Positions 24,401 through 39,400 of a DNA stretch of 64,000 bases are shown here, in pieces (the stretch's first letter is position 1; every line of letters begins with the position of its first letter). Source of the DNA: Siphonodentalium dalli (taxonomy: Eukaryota > Mollusca > Scaphopoda > Gadilida > Siphonodentaliidae). The notes beneath the pieces are model-generated. The model ran no database searches. It saw nothing but the letters and a program-made list of their open reading frames with translations, and was not told the DNA's origin. A program made the position numbers and the translations under genes. The stretch is from the NCBI GenBank assembly GCA_032622095.1, contig CP136066.1, positions 6,039,784 through 6,103,783 of the forward strand, given 5' to 3'.

Positions 24401-27400
24401 TTAGGGAATTGTTGAATCAGAAAATCCAAATCAAGTTTATTATTTCGTTCAATCATGTTTATACAAAATACATATGGACATTCTCACAAAGGTGAATATC
24501 TTGCCAATTTAAATATAATCTTACCTTAACTATAGAAATATTGGAAGAGACCGCCCAATATATCGAATTTCGAGATCCACCATATAATCAACAAGACTAC
24601 ATATGGACACTTTACGGCATCCCGTCAGCCTGTTTACGAAACAACGACGCGCGCGTGACCACCACGTGAAATTTAAAAAAACCGACGTCACACACAAATA
24701 TGTGTGGTGATGTACACATATATGTGTGGATATTGGGTGACACACACATATGTGTGTATTATGTACACATTTATGTTGAGATAATGCCTCCACACAGCCA
24801 TTGTGTGGAAGCTGCCACACAGTCCTTTTTACAGTGTATATTTATCTATATGTATGCATGCCGGCGCAATGTTTGGACTTGTGTAACAAGTGTGTTACAT
24901 GTTTGGATACACTGATCATTACTTTGCAAATTCTTTAAATTTCTGGCACATCTTACCTCAGTATTTGAAGTTTTTTGTTCGCAGCAACAACTCGTGTTAA
25001 AAACTTTAAATGTAGTTGGTTGTAACGCAATACGGTTCACGTCAGAGCTATCGAAATATCGTGAATTTCACATATCTTCACCTTGAATGCATATAAAATC
25101 TGAACAGTCTTTAACAAAATACCAAATCAATGAATTGCATATACACATTTGGGAGGTTAAACAAAATTTCATATTGCCTTGGATCTGATGAAGATTAAGT
25201 TTTGTCATCATGATGAGTTATTTTTGTAATTTATATTTATATTTGCGAATGTATATATGTCTGCCCGTGTTCTATATAAATTAACGGCGGCCCATCTAGA
25301 TGACTCCAACGGGGTCTGACAGGGTAACGTTTTACGAGGAAGATAATGGTGCAGGTCACAATTTTCCAAGGTGTATGTGTCAATGACAGAAAGGGATGGC
25401 ATTGTTTTGCAGCCGATGTCTACCATACGTATACTTAATCATATCCATGAAATGTTGAGTCTAATGGTGTGGTTTAAAGATATTCGAGTTCGTGTTGGGT
25501 GGGGGCACCAAAATTTATAAAACAAAATATTATAGCGCCGATGTCCAACTTTGATCACGGAAACAATATGGGCTGGTCCAATTTCACGTTCGACCGTGTC
25601 CTTGACTTTGACCTCGCTCATATGCGCTCATACAGGCATGTTTCTGGACCGATCGATCAATAGTTTTTGTCTTTCTCCTAAATCTTTTCAGAGTTGTTCC
25701 CTCGGTATTGTTCACCGTTTTCAACGCTAGAAATAGCCCAGACAAAGTCAGGCACATCAGCTAGTCATTTATAAAGTCGGGCACATCAGCGCTAGTCATT
25801 TATAAAGTCGAGCACATCAGCCAGTCATTTATAAAGTCGGGTACATCAGCTAGTCATTTATAAAGTCGGGCACATCAGCTAGTGATTTATAATTGTTAAG
25901 CAATCATACGAAGCAAGCATTCATTTTCTTCAATTCAAGTAACCAATGCCTGTGACCCATTTACACAAACTGGTCATCACCTTGAACAAACGTTACCTCT
26001 GGTCCTCGACTGATGGTTGGGTATACATACACCATTTTGGTCGTCTCAGTCTGATAATGTGTATGTATATAGGCTTACTCCGTGTTCGTCTCTGCTTGCG
26101 ATTGAACGTATTATCTGGGTGAGGGGTGAAATAATGTAACGAAACACAGCAACTACGACAGGGGATGACAAAACCGGAAAACTGTTACAACCATACACAT
26201 GATATGTCTCGACAACTCTTGAGAGTTTTCCATATAGATCACTAGTCAAAACAGAATGGAATTATCACTAATATAGATGGACTAAACATGTTTAAATTAA
26301 ATGATTTTTCGGTCTACTTTCACCAGAAATTTCATAATTCTTGCCATCTATCAACGATATCAGGCGTTATCAGTCTGTGTATCTTGAAGTATGTAGACTG
26401 CTATATCATAGCAAAACATAATCAGAATTATTGCGTTTTTGTATTCCGTCCTGCCTATTTTCCAAAACCTGCTGATGAATTTTGGTGTAAGGGGTGAAAT
26501 AATCTTCAAGTTTACATCAATGGATGATATTTTAGCCTTTAAGTTGTGTATATATTTACATAATTTAATTTTCGCAATTTTTTACGAGATCCCGCATCAT
26601 TGCAATATTGAATTAAGATGGGTAAAACAATCGAAAATTACCGATTATGTTGTCTAAGTTCACAATCAATCTCAGACATCTTGCTGTCTATCAACGAAAT
26701 CTTGGTATTATTATATATAAGTAGGTATTCCTGCTACATCTTAGCACAACAATATCCAGAGATCCTGTGCATTATACTCCGTCCTGTCGAATGTTCCCAA
26801 AAACAGCGACCTTTTGCTGAAGTTTTGGATTAGGGGTGATATGTCTTACACAATATAACAGGTATTGCAGAGGTTGGCATATTCAGCCTATTATCATATG
26901 CGATGTATATCGCCACAGTTTTTAGAATATATCCGAGATTCCAGGCTGAAGCAATATTGATTTATAGCCCGTTAAGTGGGGCAAAACAAATGAAAATTGT
27001 ATGTTTTTTTTATCTATTTTACAATAAATCTCAGAAATCTTTCCGTTCATCGACGAAATCATGGCAGTACCATACCTATTATAAATATTATACTGTTATA
27101 TCTTAACACAAACTAACGTGCATTTTCACTCCTTCCTGTCGAATTTTCCCAAAACAGTGACGTTTTTTCTGAATTTTAGTGTGAGGGTGGAATGATCTTA
27201 CACAATACAACACGTATTGCAGAGGTTGACATATTCAGCCTATTATCATATGCGATGTTTGCGAGACTATATCACAGATCCCAGGTTATTGAACTGGTGA
27301 ATTATGGCTAAGTAAGTGGGACAAATGATATATCACAAGCCTGTGTGTGGTGCCGATGAACTAAATTTTCTGAAATCTATTTTGTCCGCTCTAATATATT

Positions 27401-30400
27401 CTGGGGGAAAGAACTGATTAGCCGTTAAGATGGATTATATTTCACGCTCTTATGAGTAATTAAATATTAAACAGTCTCACTTTACACCTGAAAGACTTGT
27501 TGCAAGATGACCCTGTCCATCCACTAAAATTATTAGCTGAGACGCGGCCAGTATCGACCCCCATCTTGGTTAAGTGGTTTTGCTATATTTGTATGATATA
27601 CGTGGGCAGAGTCATATATTGGCTGCGGACACACGTACCACAGTAGCGATGGCGTTGTAGGTGTGATAATTTATTATGGTGGAGATTGGCTGCGGACACA
27701 CGTACCATAGTAGCGATGGCATTGTAGATGTGACAATTTATTATGGTGGAGGTTGGCTACGGACACATGTACCACAGTAGCGATGGCATATAGTAGGTGT
27801 GACAATTTATTATGGTGCAGTTTGGTGACAATTTGTGGTCCTAATCTGTGCCATAGCTAGCGATGTTGCCCGCTGAGTTTCCGCACAATGAGTCGACTTG
27901 ACCAATTAACTCATCGCGTATCACCAAGGTTGATCTCTACTCATTACGTTTTGCAACATTGTATTATCTACGATATATATAATTGCACGGTCGATCGTCC
28001 AAAATTGTCTTTGACAACGGCAACCCTCATTCACTCGCATATCATGCACGTAGCACGTTTTGATGATATTATCTCAATTCATGTTTATCCACTTATATTA
28101 ATTGCATGCGTATTAAGACAGTTCCCCTTTTGCGTTTTTCATTTTGCGACGTTTAGTTCTATGCATAATTCCACTAATATTATAATGTGGGCCGATGATG
28201 GTGTGTCGGAACTGTTTGGGGGAATCCAGCTGTGAGAAAATATCTGGAATAAATAAAGCGAACTATACAAGGATCAAAAACAAGAAAAAGGCTGATTATG
28301 ACTTTGGAGGACTCATTGTGTGAATATGCAGTGGGCGACATAGCTAGCTATGGCATATTAATTATGACAACCACTCAACCAGTTGTCACCAAACTCCACC
28401 CTTATAAATTGTCACACCTACTATGCCATCGTTACTGTGATATGTGTGTCAGCAGCCATTGTCGCAGTCTTTGGTTAACCTGAGCTATTTGAGGACACAT
28501 TAGTGTCTACATGAAATATTCAGGCATTGATTATGTTCGCTTTGTCACAACCAATGCCAATATTTTAACACATTTTAAACATATATGTTCTTGAGTTTAT
28601 ACATGCACCCATTCGATTCGAAGCATCACAATGGCTGCGGACACACGTACCACAGTATCGATGGCATAGTAGGTGTGACAATTTATTATGGTGCAGTTTG
28701 GTGACAATTGGTCCGTCATAATTCTGTGTCATAGCTATCCATGTCGCCCGCTGATTTTCCGCAAAATGAGTCGACTGGACCAATTAACCATTGCTTATCA
28801 CCAAGGTTTATCTCTACTCATTACTGGTTGCTAAATTGTATTCGCTACGAAAAATATAATATAGATCGTCCGGAATTGTGTTTGACCGTGGCCTGGTGGC
28901 AATTCCTATTGACTCACATATCATGCATGTGGTATGTTTGTTATATGATCTCAATGCATAGATGTTTATATACTTATATTAATTTCATTTGTAAGAACAA
29001 TCATGGCTGTTGAGATGGGTTATTCATTAAGTTATAAAGTGGACTTGTGTGTTAGCATGCAAAATATAACAATGCGTGTTGAGTAAAGATCAACAGCGAT
29101 AAGACATCCAGTTAGATAAATCCATGAGAGATCGACCATCGCTGGTAGAGCTTTGTAGAGTCATTGTGCGATTTTGCGGAGGGCGACATGGCTTGCTATG
29201 GCATACTAAATATGACAACCAATTGTCACCAAACTCCACCATAATAAATTGTCACAACTACTCTGTCATCGACACTGTGTAACGTGTGTCCGCAGCCATT
29301 TTCTCCATCTTTCCACCAGAATCGTGTTTCGGAACGATTTGATGAACCAAACCCAATTTTAGAATCATGAACATATCGTAGTGGTATTAACCCTTTACCC
29401 AACAAACCGGCCAAAAACGCCCAAATAAAGCTTCAATAGCCTAAATTATCTTGGGTCTGTCTCAATAAAACCATACAAATATGGATATCATTGGAACCAC
29501 ATTGTGATGGTTACAGTTATGCCCTGTGCCAATGCATTCTCTTATATATGCGAGTCGATCATAGGTCGCCTCGCATATATAAGAGAATGCATTGGCCTAA
29601 AAAAATCTTTTTTAAACACTTTTTACCATTTTTTTTCTTACATTCTTTAACAATTTTATAATTTTTAATGTGTTAAGCCAATGCATTCTCTTATATATGC
29701 GAGGCGACCTATGGTCGACTCGCATATATAAGAGAATGCATTGGCACAGGGCCCTTCTGTTTGGTAAAGGGTTAAAAAATAAGGCGGCCCCTGGTTCAGA
29801 AGGTTTCAGTGTATCTTTATTCAAATTGTTCCAGAATAAATTAGGAGAGTATCTTGCTACATCCATAAATTATGGTCTATAAAATTGTGGCCGTTCTGCC
29901 ACACGTAAACATGACGTACTCACATTAATTCCGAATGGTTATAACCGAGGCGATTTTTATCTCTCGCCAAAGTAAGCTGCAAAATTACAAGTGATGTCTT
30001 AGCACCAAGAAAGAAATATGTTTTATCCGCCAATAAATCACGGTTTCGTCCTTGGCCGTCACATTGCAGATACAGTTAGATCGATAGCAGATATATCCCA
30101 AAATCGGAAACATACCAACCAAAGTGGATTGGTACTTTCGACTCAATCTCATGATCATTCCTTACGAATGTTTTTGAAATGTTTGGCCTCGGACATAACT
30201 TTATACAATATTTGAAAACGTAGTACTGTGGCATTTAGTCTAAAGTGTGTATCAACGGTAACATATCCCCGCGATTCAAGATTTATAGAGGCAGTCGGCA
30301 CGGTGAACCGGTATCACCTTATGTTTTTATTTTATGTGTATATTCTAAGTATTGTAATCAGAAGTAACACAACTTAGGCAGCGTAAAATCTGGAGGCTAA

Positions 30401-33400
30401 GGAGTATAATGTTAGCCAATATGAGGTCGACACACGTCTGCTATTGGACTGTCACTTGACACGACGGTCAGACTTCAAATTTCAAGCTATATCCAGGCTT
30501 AAAAAACTACATAAGGCATATGGGTCTGGATTGGAACATAAAGCTCAGAGGTATACCAGATTGTTAGAAGATAAAATGGCAACCATTTCTCGACCCCATG
30601 GGGTCACTTTTGATTTTAAACATACGCAACTACCAATCTTCCTTGCAAGGGGTATATTCTACGCTCAGGGAATGATCACACAGCATTTTAACAGTTCTGC
30701 ATGGGTATAATCACCCTGATTAAGTTATTAGTTATGTCGAAGCTATTTTTTTCTAACCAAGCAATCCCGGACCTCCCCTGCAACGACCATAAAGGAAATC
30801 CAGTACCGATTTTATAAATGCATGTGGCGAAATGAACCCGACAGAATATCCCGACACCAAATGCAACAATCGTATAAAATGGCAGATATAAAATGATCAA
30901 TCTAACTAACTATGTTAAAGCTATGCAGGTCAATTGGATGACCATTTTTCATCGAGGCTGAGCATAACAGAGTCTATTTCTACCTGAAAAATGGCATATG
31001 CGCTATTCATTACGACATTATAAGTCCAAAATACAAATTCCTTTCTGGAACAATGTAATCGATTCTTAGATTTTGTGTCGGGATTCATTACGTCCCAAGA
31101 CAAGTTCTGGTGTCTACAGCAACACAGTTTGCGATAATTCTCGAATCAAAATCGAACTACTGAATTGGAACGCGACGGCATTCTCTTTGTGAATGACTTC
31201 ATTTGCGAAAATGGAACTATAATATCGTATGGCCATGTAGCTAAAAGAGGACACTCGATGTAGGACATTAGAGTTCAAGAGATCGAAGGGGTTTGCCAGA
31301 CATGCACAGAAGACAAGTCACTGGTCTTAAATGTATAGCTGTGTTCAATAGCTTTTAAACGGGACTTGAAAGAGACACCATCCATATGTCATCACGGCAC
31401 AAACTTTAATTCAGTGTTCTATTCCAAGTTTACGCGGGAAATTAATCGCGAATGTTGTTAATGATTTGCTATATTTTTTTCTAGGTCAAACCTTTTATCG
31501 ACCAGCCCAATACCACTTCTTCGTCAACCCGCCCATCGCACACACACTGACACACTCACACACCAGCAATACATCATATTGTATTTACAGTACAAAGCCC
31601 GTGGTTTTTTCAAAACCACGCGTGGCCAACATTTTAACACGGAAAAAACACGGTAAAATCGCGCGTGGTCTTAGCGTGGTCAACTTCAGAAAAATGACCA
31701 GCGTGTTCAAAAACAGTCTTAACACGGCGTGTACATGCCGTGGTCATCCGAGTTCACACCGGGGTCATCCGTGTTGAGGTCGTGTTCTTAGCGTGATCAA
31801 TTTCGGCAAAATGGCCAGCGTGTTCAAAAACGGTCTGAACACGGCGTGTACATGCCGTGGTCATCTGAGTGCACGCCGTGGTCATCCGTGTTGAAGTCGT
31901 GTTCATGCCGTGTTAATAGCGTGGTCAGCCGTGTTTACGGCGTGGTCTGCATCCCAGTTAGGGACAGTGCGGGAGGTGTGAATAATCCGCGACATCAAAG
32001 AGTTGCCGCAGTATTACTTGAATGAATGATGCTTTAATCTCAGCTATTTTTACATGGAACATGAGCGATGGTTAACTATTTACACTATTTACACATACTT
32101 GCGGTAGGATTTTTTCGGATATATTTGGCCCGGATTGATTTCGTCAATGAATAAAGAATTGTCAGATAAAATCTTTTATAATAAAAAACAATTTCATATA
32201 TTGAATTATATATATATATGCATATTTGTTAATCCGTGTCAATGGCCTTTATATCCGTGTCATGTTTTGTTGTCGCATTTTATTTTAGTTGGCATTAATA
32301 TTTTCTTGTGTTTCCCGGCCATAGCTAACAGACAGACAGACAAACAAACAAACAAACAGAAGTCCGAAACTAAATATTAGATCATTTGTGGGTACCCGTT
32401 TCAAGCTGGAGGTCACCTCGGGCGGAAAAACTGACCCGATGAAAATCTCCCCCATTCCCAGGAACCCCTAAGTACGAACACAGACTTAAGAATCACACAA
32501 CACGCTCATGTCTGTACACAGGCACAACACGCTCATGTCTGGACACATACACGCTCTTTATCAACGACACTGCGGATACGAACGCTCTTTAACTATCACG
32601 CGATTAACCCATGAATTCCCATTGCGGTGGCGGGGGGTTGGAGACTGAGTGCTCTGACGTTCTCAGAAGCGGTCCGATGACCATTCCCGCGGTTTTTACC
32701 CTCAGATAGCAAGTTTGGGCTAAATCCGCCCGGAAGTTTTCCCGGCCATAGCTAACAGACAAACAACAAACAAACAAACAAACAGAAGTCCCAAAATATA
32801 AAGTAGATTAAATGCAGATATTCTCGAATGTGAAACCGGTTTCGTTAGTTTACCGTAGACAGTTGCGTCCCGAATTGAGAAGTAAATAATTACAATTGAG
32901 CGTAGTTTAGACGGTACTTTTGATTTGTTTGAGATTTTCGGCGATGCTACATTTCCCCAGTTGGCACAGCACCTGAATACTGACGTATCAGGTTATACGC
33001 AACAGAACAAGTCCATAATATAAGTTAGCCTGTGCCAGCGCTAACAAGATATCATATTTGTAGTTTGAGATCGGTTATCATTGCTTTAACAGCGATCTAG
33101 AACAGTCTTAACCATGCTAAATGAACAATAACTCTTAAAATGACTTAAATGTTCTTCAGTTTCGTCAAAAGTCACAATATTGAAAATAAAATAAAAGTTA
33201 CCTAATTATGAATTTTATCAAGAATATACTAAAAGTATAGTATAATGATAGTATGAATGTGATATTACCCACAAAACACTTTGTGTGAACCGAGAATTTA
33301 ATTCAACGAAGAAGTCTTGTTAAAGTAAACTTATCGGGGACTCCTCTGTGTTGAGTGCTTTGCGTATAGCAAACTTTACTCACTCTACTGTATCATAATA

Positions 33401-36400
33401 TGGATTTTTGTTTATTAACAAACCGTACGGTATTGACAATAACATGCTATTTATGATTTTACACAATATGTCTATAAATTTATATTCTTTCTGTTTATGG
33501 CGGTCTTAACCGATGCCACATTTTAAAAGAGCAACACCCATCGCGATGACAATACTTATATTTAAGTGTCAATCGTATATACCACACTATAACAGGTTGC
33601 TGGACGTTCTAGCATTCCATGAAGCAACCAAGAGTTGAGGTCGGTACAACCAATCTAGATCTATATTAAGTTCATTCGTTGTGTGTTCTTAGTGTTTCAG
33701 CCATGTGTATTGACTACTATGCAAACTGAATCTATAGAAGGTGTTAAAGATAACGTACCGTTTGATGCGTTTCATTTCAGACTGAAGTGGCACCACGCCA
33801 TTAAAAACCAATATCGATAAATATTTAATGCATGCACTGATCGAGACAAAAGGACGATCGGTTCTTAATTTCACGCTCGGAGTTCAGCCAGTGTCTTGTT
33901 GTCGTATATGACGTCGGTGATAGCCTATATTTTTGTAGTTCATCAATAGATGGATCGATCGATAAATGCCACTCAAAAAGACGACAATTTCCCCGTCAAT
34001 TAAATAGACCCGATATATCAACCAGCAATTAACACGTTCTTCAAGTAACCTTCAAGTAATGATTAGTGTCGATTAGTGAAATACCATTGTCTTTTAACAT
34101 CTATCGGATTCGTTTTACCGTGAAAGAACTATAGTTTGAAAGGGAATAAAGGTAATCGAAATGATGATTCGGGATCGTTTTGCAGACAACTATTGTTTTC
34201 GGTATGTTGTGGTTCTATCTTACCACACAACAACAAAAAACTCCTGGCATGTGGTAGAGAACTAAGAGAAGTTATATTGAGCACTACAGCTACCCGAATA
34301 TCGAATTAGTTCATCGCAAAAACAGTTGTATGAGGGTTAATTATTGCAAGCAGATACTGTCTATACGGTTTAAATATGATAAGGTGTCGGCTTCGAACAT
34401 ATTTTACATCCATATTTTTCCATGTGGCAAGAAGACTTATATACAAAGAATGATTCAGACATTTTCAATATTGAAATAGAACAAGATGGTACTAAAAAAT
34501 TATATCCACATGCGTTATTGACCACTATGGTTCCGGTCCCCAATGTGCATGAAAGCAGATGGAACATGTCAGTTCTTAACACACCTCGCTTTCGCGTACT
34601 TCGGACAATAAATAACTGTGGTTTACGGTCTTATTGTTCGAGATATCGCTTCGGTGTTGCGATCATCTTGTAGAGAATTTAATTCCGGTTCCAACAGTAA
34701 CCCAACGGACGTTTCGTACCACAACGGTACTTAGGACAGATTGGAACTCAGATCGCGACTTGACAAAACGTCATCCGTTATTCATGTTTATTTTAAAGAT
34801 GATAAAGCTGCGGGCGTACACATGTGATGAATGCAACATGGTGTATAAATCGCAAGCATCTGGGACAACGACCCTTCTATGGAATCATCTGTCCAAGAAG
34901 CATCCAGCACTACATAAACAGGCTACACTGCGACTGTTGTTGCATCTTCAAGTTTACAATAACGGGTGATTCCGAATGTTGATTTGCAATTTTGCATGCA
35001 CGTGCAATCTGTACAAATTTTGCGTGATTTTAGTTCCAATAATCCGTTTAGTGATGATATTTTAATCGCCGTGACGGTCGCATGGACGTTATAATCAATT
35101 ATCAATTGAAGTTAATAGTATTTTAAATGACGGTTCATCGCCACATGAGTTATGATGGAACATAGTGCATGTAGTTCATGTAACATTTCGTCTAATCGTT
35201 GACAAAACATGCCCAATTGAGAATGCAACATACAGATATGATTCGATTCGATATTCGATTCGATTTCCTGAATTCGATTCGATATTCGATTCGATCAAAA
35301 TCCCCAATTCGCAGGACCCTAGAGTAACATTTTCTAAGTTAACCTCGTGGGGTATGTCGCTATGTTATAACGTCGAGATATAGTGTCCACGGGGCCATGG
35401 GTCCTCCCGGGCGGTCCCGGGCGGTCTCAGTGTGCTTTTTGTTTATATACCATTTTATCGGATTTTGAGGGGTTAATAACACCGGCCGGAGTCGAGCGAG
35501 CGAGTAACATTTTCTAGGTTGACCTCGTGGGGTATGTCGCTATGTTATAACGTCAAACATATAGTGTCCACGGGCCTATGGGGCCGCCCGGGCGGTCCCG
35601 GGCGGTCGCATGGTTCCTTTTGTTTATACACTATTTTACCGGAATTTGAGGGGTTAATAACATCGGCCGTAGACGCGTCAACGAGTCAATATATGGATAA
35701 TTCATCGAAGCTAAAACAGATAACGGATGGTTTCAGTATGAAAAATGCTATAAAAGTCCCAACTAGAGTGACCAGCACCTCAAGTACATTGATTGACCCA
35801 ATTTTGACCTCAAGCTCACTCCGTTTAATAGACTCCGATGTCCTAAATCTCGGAGTTTCGGACCACCTAGGTGTATATGCCACAATATCATTCAAAATAC
35901 TACCGCAGCGTCATTTCCTAGACAAGTATGGAACTACAGAAAAGGTAATTTTTCTCGTGCAAACAATCTACTTGCCCATGTCGACTGGGATGACCTCATA
36001 AAAAGTGCACCTGATGTGAACACAGCTGCCAATAACTTTCAACTAGAATTCCTGTCCATAATGGCGAAAACAATTCCACAATCATGCATTACAGTAAGAA
36101 CATCCGACAAAATTTGGTTCAATTCGGACATCCGGTTTGAGATACGAAAACGCGACAGAGTAAGGAAAAAGGCCATGACGGCAAATAACCCTGAAGTCTG
36201 GAGAAAATATAAAAACATAAGGAACAAAGTCAATAACATGAAGAAGCACGCGAAAATCAAATTTGAAGAAAATATCGAAGAACGAATAAGAGAAGCATCT
36301 TTTGGAGAATAATACATTACCTACTAAACAAGAAACGAGCAAAAAACATCCCCCCACTATACAGTTCTTCCGGCACTATAACTGCCAACAATAAGACATA

Positions 36401-39400
36401 TGCAATTGACGATGTCGACAAAGCAAACATTCTAAACGAAAGCTTTATTGCAAATTCTACCATTAATGATGCCAATCATAACTTGCCTCATTTTTCGAAG
36501 CGCACCGCAAACACCATGCCAGATTTGGTTTTCACAGAATCAGAGGTTGAATCAGCCATCAAATCTTTTAAACTTAACAAAGCCCATGGCCATGATGGAA
36601 TTAGTGTTAGAATGCTCAGGGAAACAGCAAAATCAATAGCTCAACCACTCGTCCTTCTATTCAGGAAATCTATCAACTCTGAGAAATTTCCAGAGTCCTG
36701 GAAAGCAGCAAACGTGATCTCGATTTTCAAAAAAGATGATCCAGCGGAAGCCAAAAATTACCGACCAATTTCCCTTCTACCATGTGTGGCTAAAGTTTTT
36801 GAGAAAGTGGTTTTGAAACAGATTAGTAAATTTTTCATTGAAAATGAACTTTTATACTTCCATCAGTCAGGATTTCTCACAGGTCATAGTACAACATATC
36901 AACTATTAGACCTATATCACAACCTGTGCCAATCCCTTGAAAAAAGACTACTTACATGTTCTATATTCTGTGATATTTCCAAAGCCTTTGAGAGGGTTTG
37001 GCACAGGGGACTGATACACAAATTAAATGCTTATGGATTAGAAGGAAATATTTTAAATTGGATAGAAAACTACCTATAAAATCGGACGCAGAGGGTCCTA
37101 ATCAATGACACATTTTCAAAATACGAGGTCATCCCAGCGGGAGTTCCACAAGGGTGAATCCTGGGGCCATTTTTGTTCTTAGTCTATATAAATGATTTAG
37201 CCGACGGTATTGAATCAATAACGAAAATGTATGCCGACGATACTTGCCTCACGAACAGTCACTTTGATCTTAATATACTTGAACATACTATGAACAGCGA
37301 TTTAGACAAAATTACAGCGTGGTCCCAAAACTGGTTGGTCAGTTTCAACCCAACTAAAACAGTTGGCATGTCCTTTTCATTAGTTGCGCCCTCAACAGTG
37401 AAACCAAACCTCAATTTCGTAGGAAATTCAATCAACTTCGTGGACAAGCATATACACTTAGGTCTGGAACTCCAATCAAATCTCAAATGGAACGCACACA
37501 TTGAAGGGTCTGTCAAAAGAATTGCCTCACGTCTGTCTCAACTCCGACGGATTAAATATCAACTCAACCGGAAAACCATTGAAATTATTTACAAAACATA
37601 TATTTTACCCTTATTTGATTATTCAGACGCCGTCTGGGACAATGCCTCAAATTATATGTTAGAGAAGCTTGACTGGCTTCATGTCGACGCTGGACGGATA
37701 GTCAGTGGTATCACCCGTTCTGCTTCGGACAACACGGTATTACAGGAGGTCGGATGGCCATCACTCAATAAACGACGTCAACTACATTAACTGCAGGCAC
37801 TCTATAAAATAATCAATAATCTAGCCCCCTCTTATCTAGCCAATACACTTCCCCCCAGATCACACGAGGTTGCAGATTATAATTGGAGACGCCCCGGTAA
37901 ATTTTACTCATACTATTGCAATACTGAACACTTCAAACAGTCCTTTTTCCAGCGATGGTGTTAGAATGGAATAAGCTTCCCAAAGTAATCACCGATGCTG
38001 ATCAATCTTCTACCTTTAAAACCAACTTGTATCATATAGATCCCACAATCAGCCCCCCTCTACATTTATATGCTGGACGCAGGAAATACAACATTTTTCA
38101 TTGTCGCATACGTAATTTTTGCAGTGAATTCCGATGTGATATGTTCAATAATTATATCGCTGACAGCACCGCATGCTCATGTGGAAATAGATCTGAAGAC
38201 GCATATCACTATTTCTTCATGTGCCCATTGTACCAACGTGAGCGCTCAGTTCTCTTTGAGAAACTAGACCGCGTAAATCTAAAAGTAAGCCATATTTCAG
38301 AACTCATGTGTGGAATACCTTATCTCTCGTCCCAACAAAATATGAAACTATTTTCCATCACACAGCAATATATTGCAGCGACTAAGCGTTTTGACCCCTA
38401 ATGATTATATTTATCTTATTTGCGAATCTATACTTGCTTCCGGAATTTCAACTTTTACCTCACAAGTGGACAAACCTCCCATTCAAACATCTCATTCTGA
38501 TTTATCATCTGTATTGCCTTCCAGAGCACAACAATAACAAAATAGAGAACGAATCAAGTGTACCATTATATTTTACAACCAACATAAAAGTGCTTAGAAT
38601 AGATAATATATTGGCACTTGTCAATCATTCCAACATTAATAAAATAGTGACATTCTTCAAATACAAATTTTCTCACAGATAAGAAGCAATATCATGTTGG
38701 ATCATCTCTGGAAGGCGCTACACACTATATCTCCCATAACTTCTCACCATGTAAATAAGTTTGTACCGTCATCTTGATCACACGTGTGTTACAATATTGT
38801 ATTAGGAGAGGGGCTTCATAAGTTGCAAAAACTTGTGCCCCAATCCCCTTTTGTATATTTTGCAAATAAAATATGCTTCAAGTCGAATGTACACACGCAG
38901 GTTAGGGTGCATTTACATTGCTATAGAAATGTACACAGATCTACACCCAGACTAGTGTAAACAGGTTGATATGGAAATTCACACAGAAAGAAAACGGTAT
39001 TAGTTCGTGTGAGCAAAAATCGTGTCCGCTAACGTCACGGTAAACGCCGAAGCATTGCGACAGGCAAATCAGTTTTGATTAATTGTTACTCGGGCTTGGC
39101 GAATGTCTTCGTTGTCATTTCAACCCGTGTATTTCGAATATTGAACACGGACAGGAACGTGGCAACTTGTTCAAAGGTTGGAAATTTCATACCTTACACA
39201 ACATTAGTTGTAATTTCCAAACAAACAATAGATTGAAAATGATCTTGTAGTTTGATTTTCAAACATTTTATTTGGGGGGGGGGGGGGGTATTGTTTTCTG
39301 ACCAATATTTGCATAATTTCCTACTTTTTATCAAAATTTTGGGCTGGAATGGCCATCAGCTGGAAATTTTCCAACCTTATCATAGGGGTGGGTGTCATGT

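Larger units (their letters stand above)
20784..24836. mobile_element. Possible inverted-repeat element with TGTGTGG subterminal repeats (4.05 kb)
   Basis: The left end CACTCTTAAAACGGCTGTG at 20784 matches the reverse complement of the right end ending at 24836 (CACTGTAAAAAGGACTGTG), with about 18 of 22 bases identical. Both ends are next to TA. For 250-570 bp inside each end the DNA is crowded with TGTGTGG and CCACACA motifs (20795-21350 and 24660-24825). No transposase was found inside. MITE copy 2 and a dispersed repeat are nested within it. Two independent solo ends in opposite orientation are an alternative. Confidence 0.5.
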
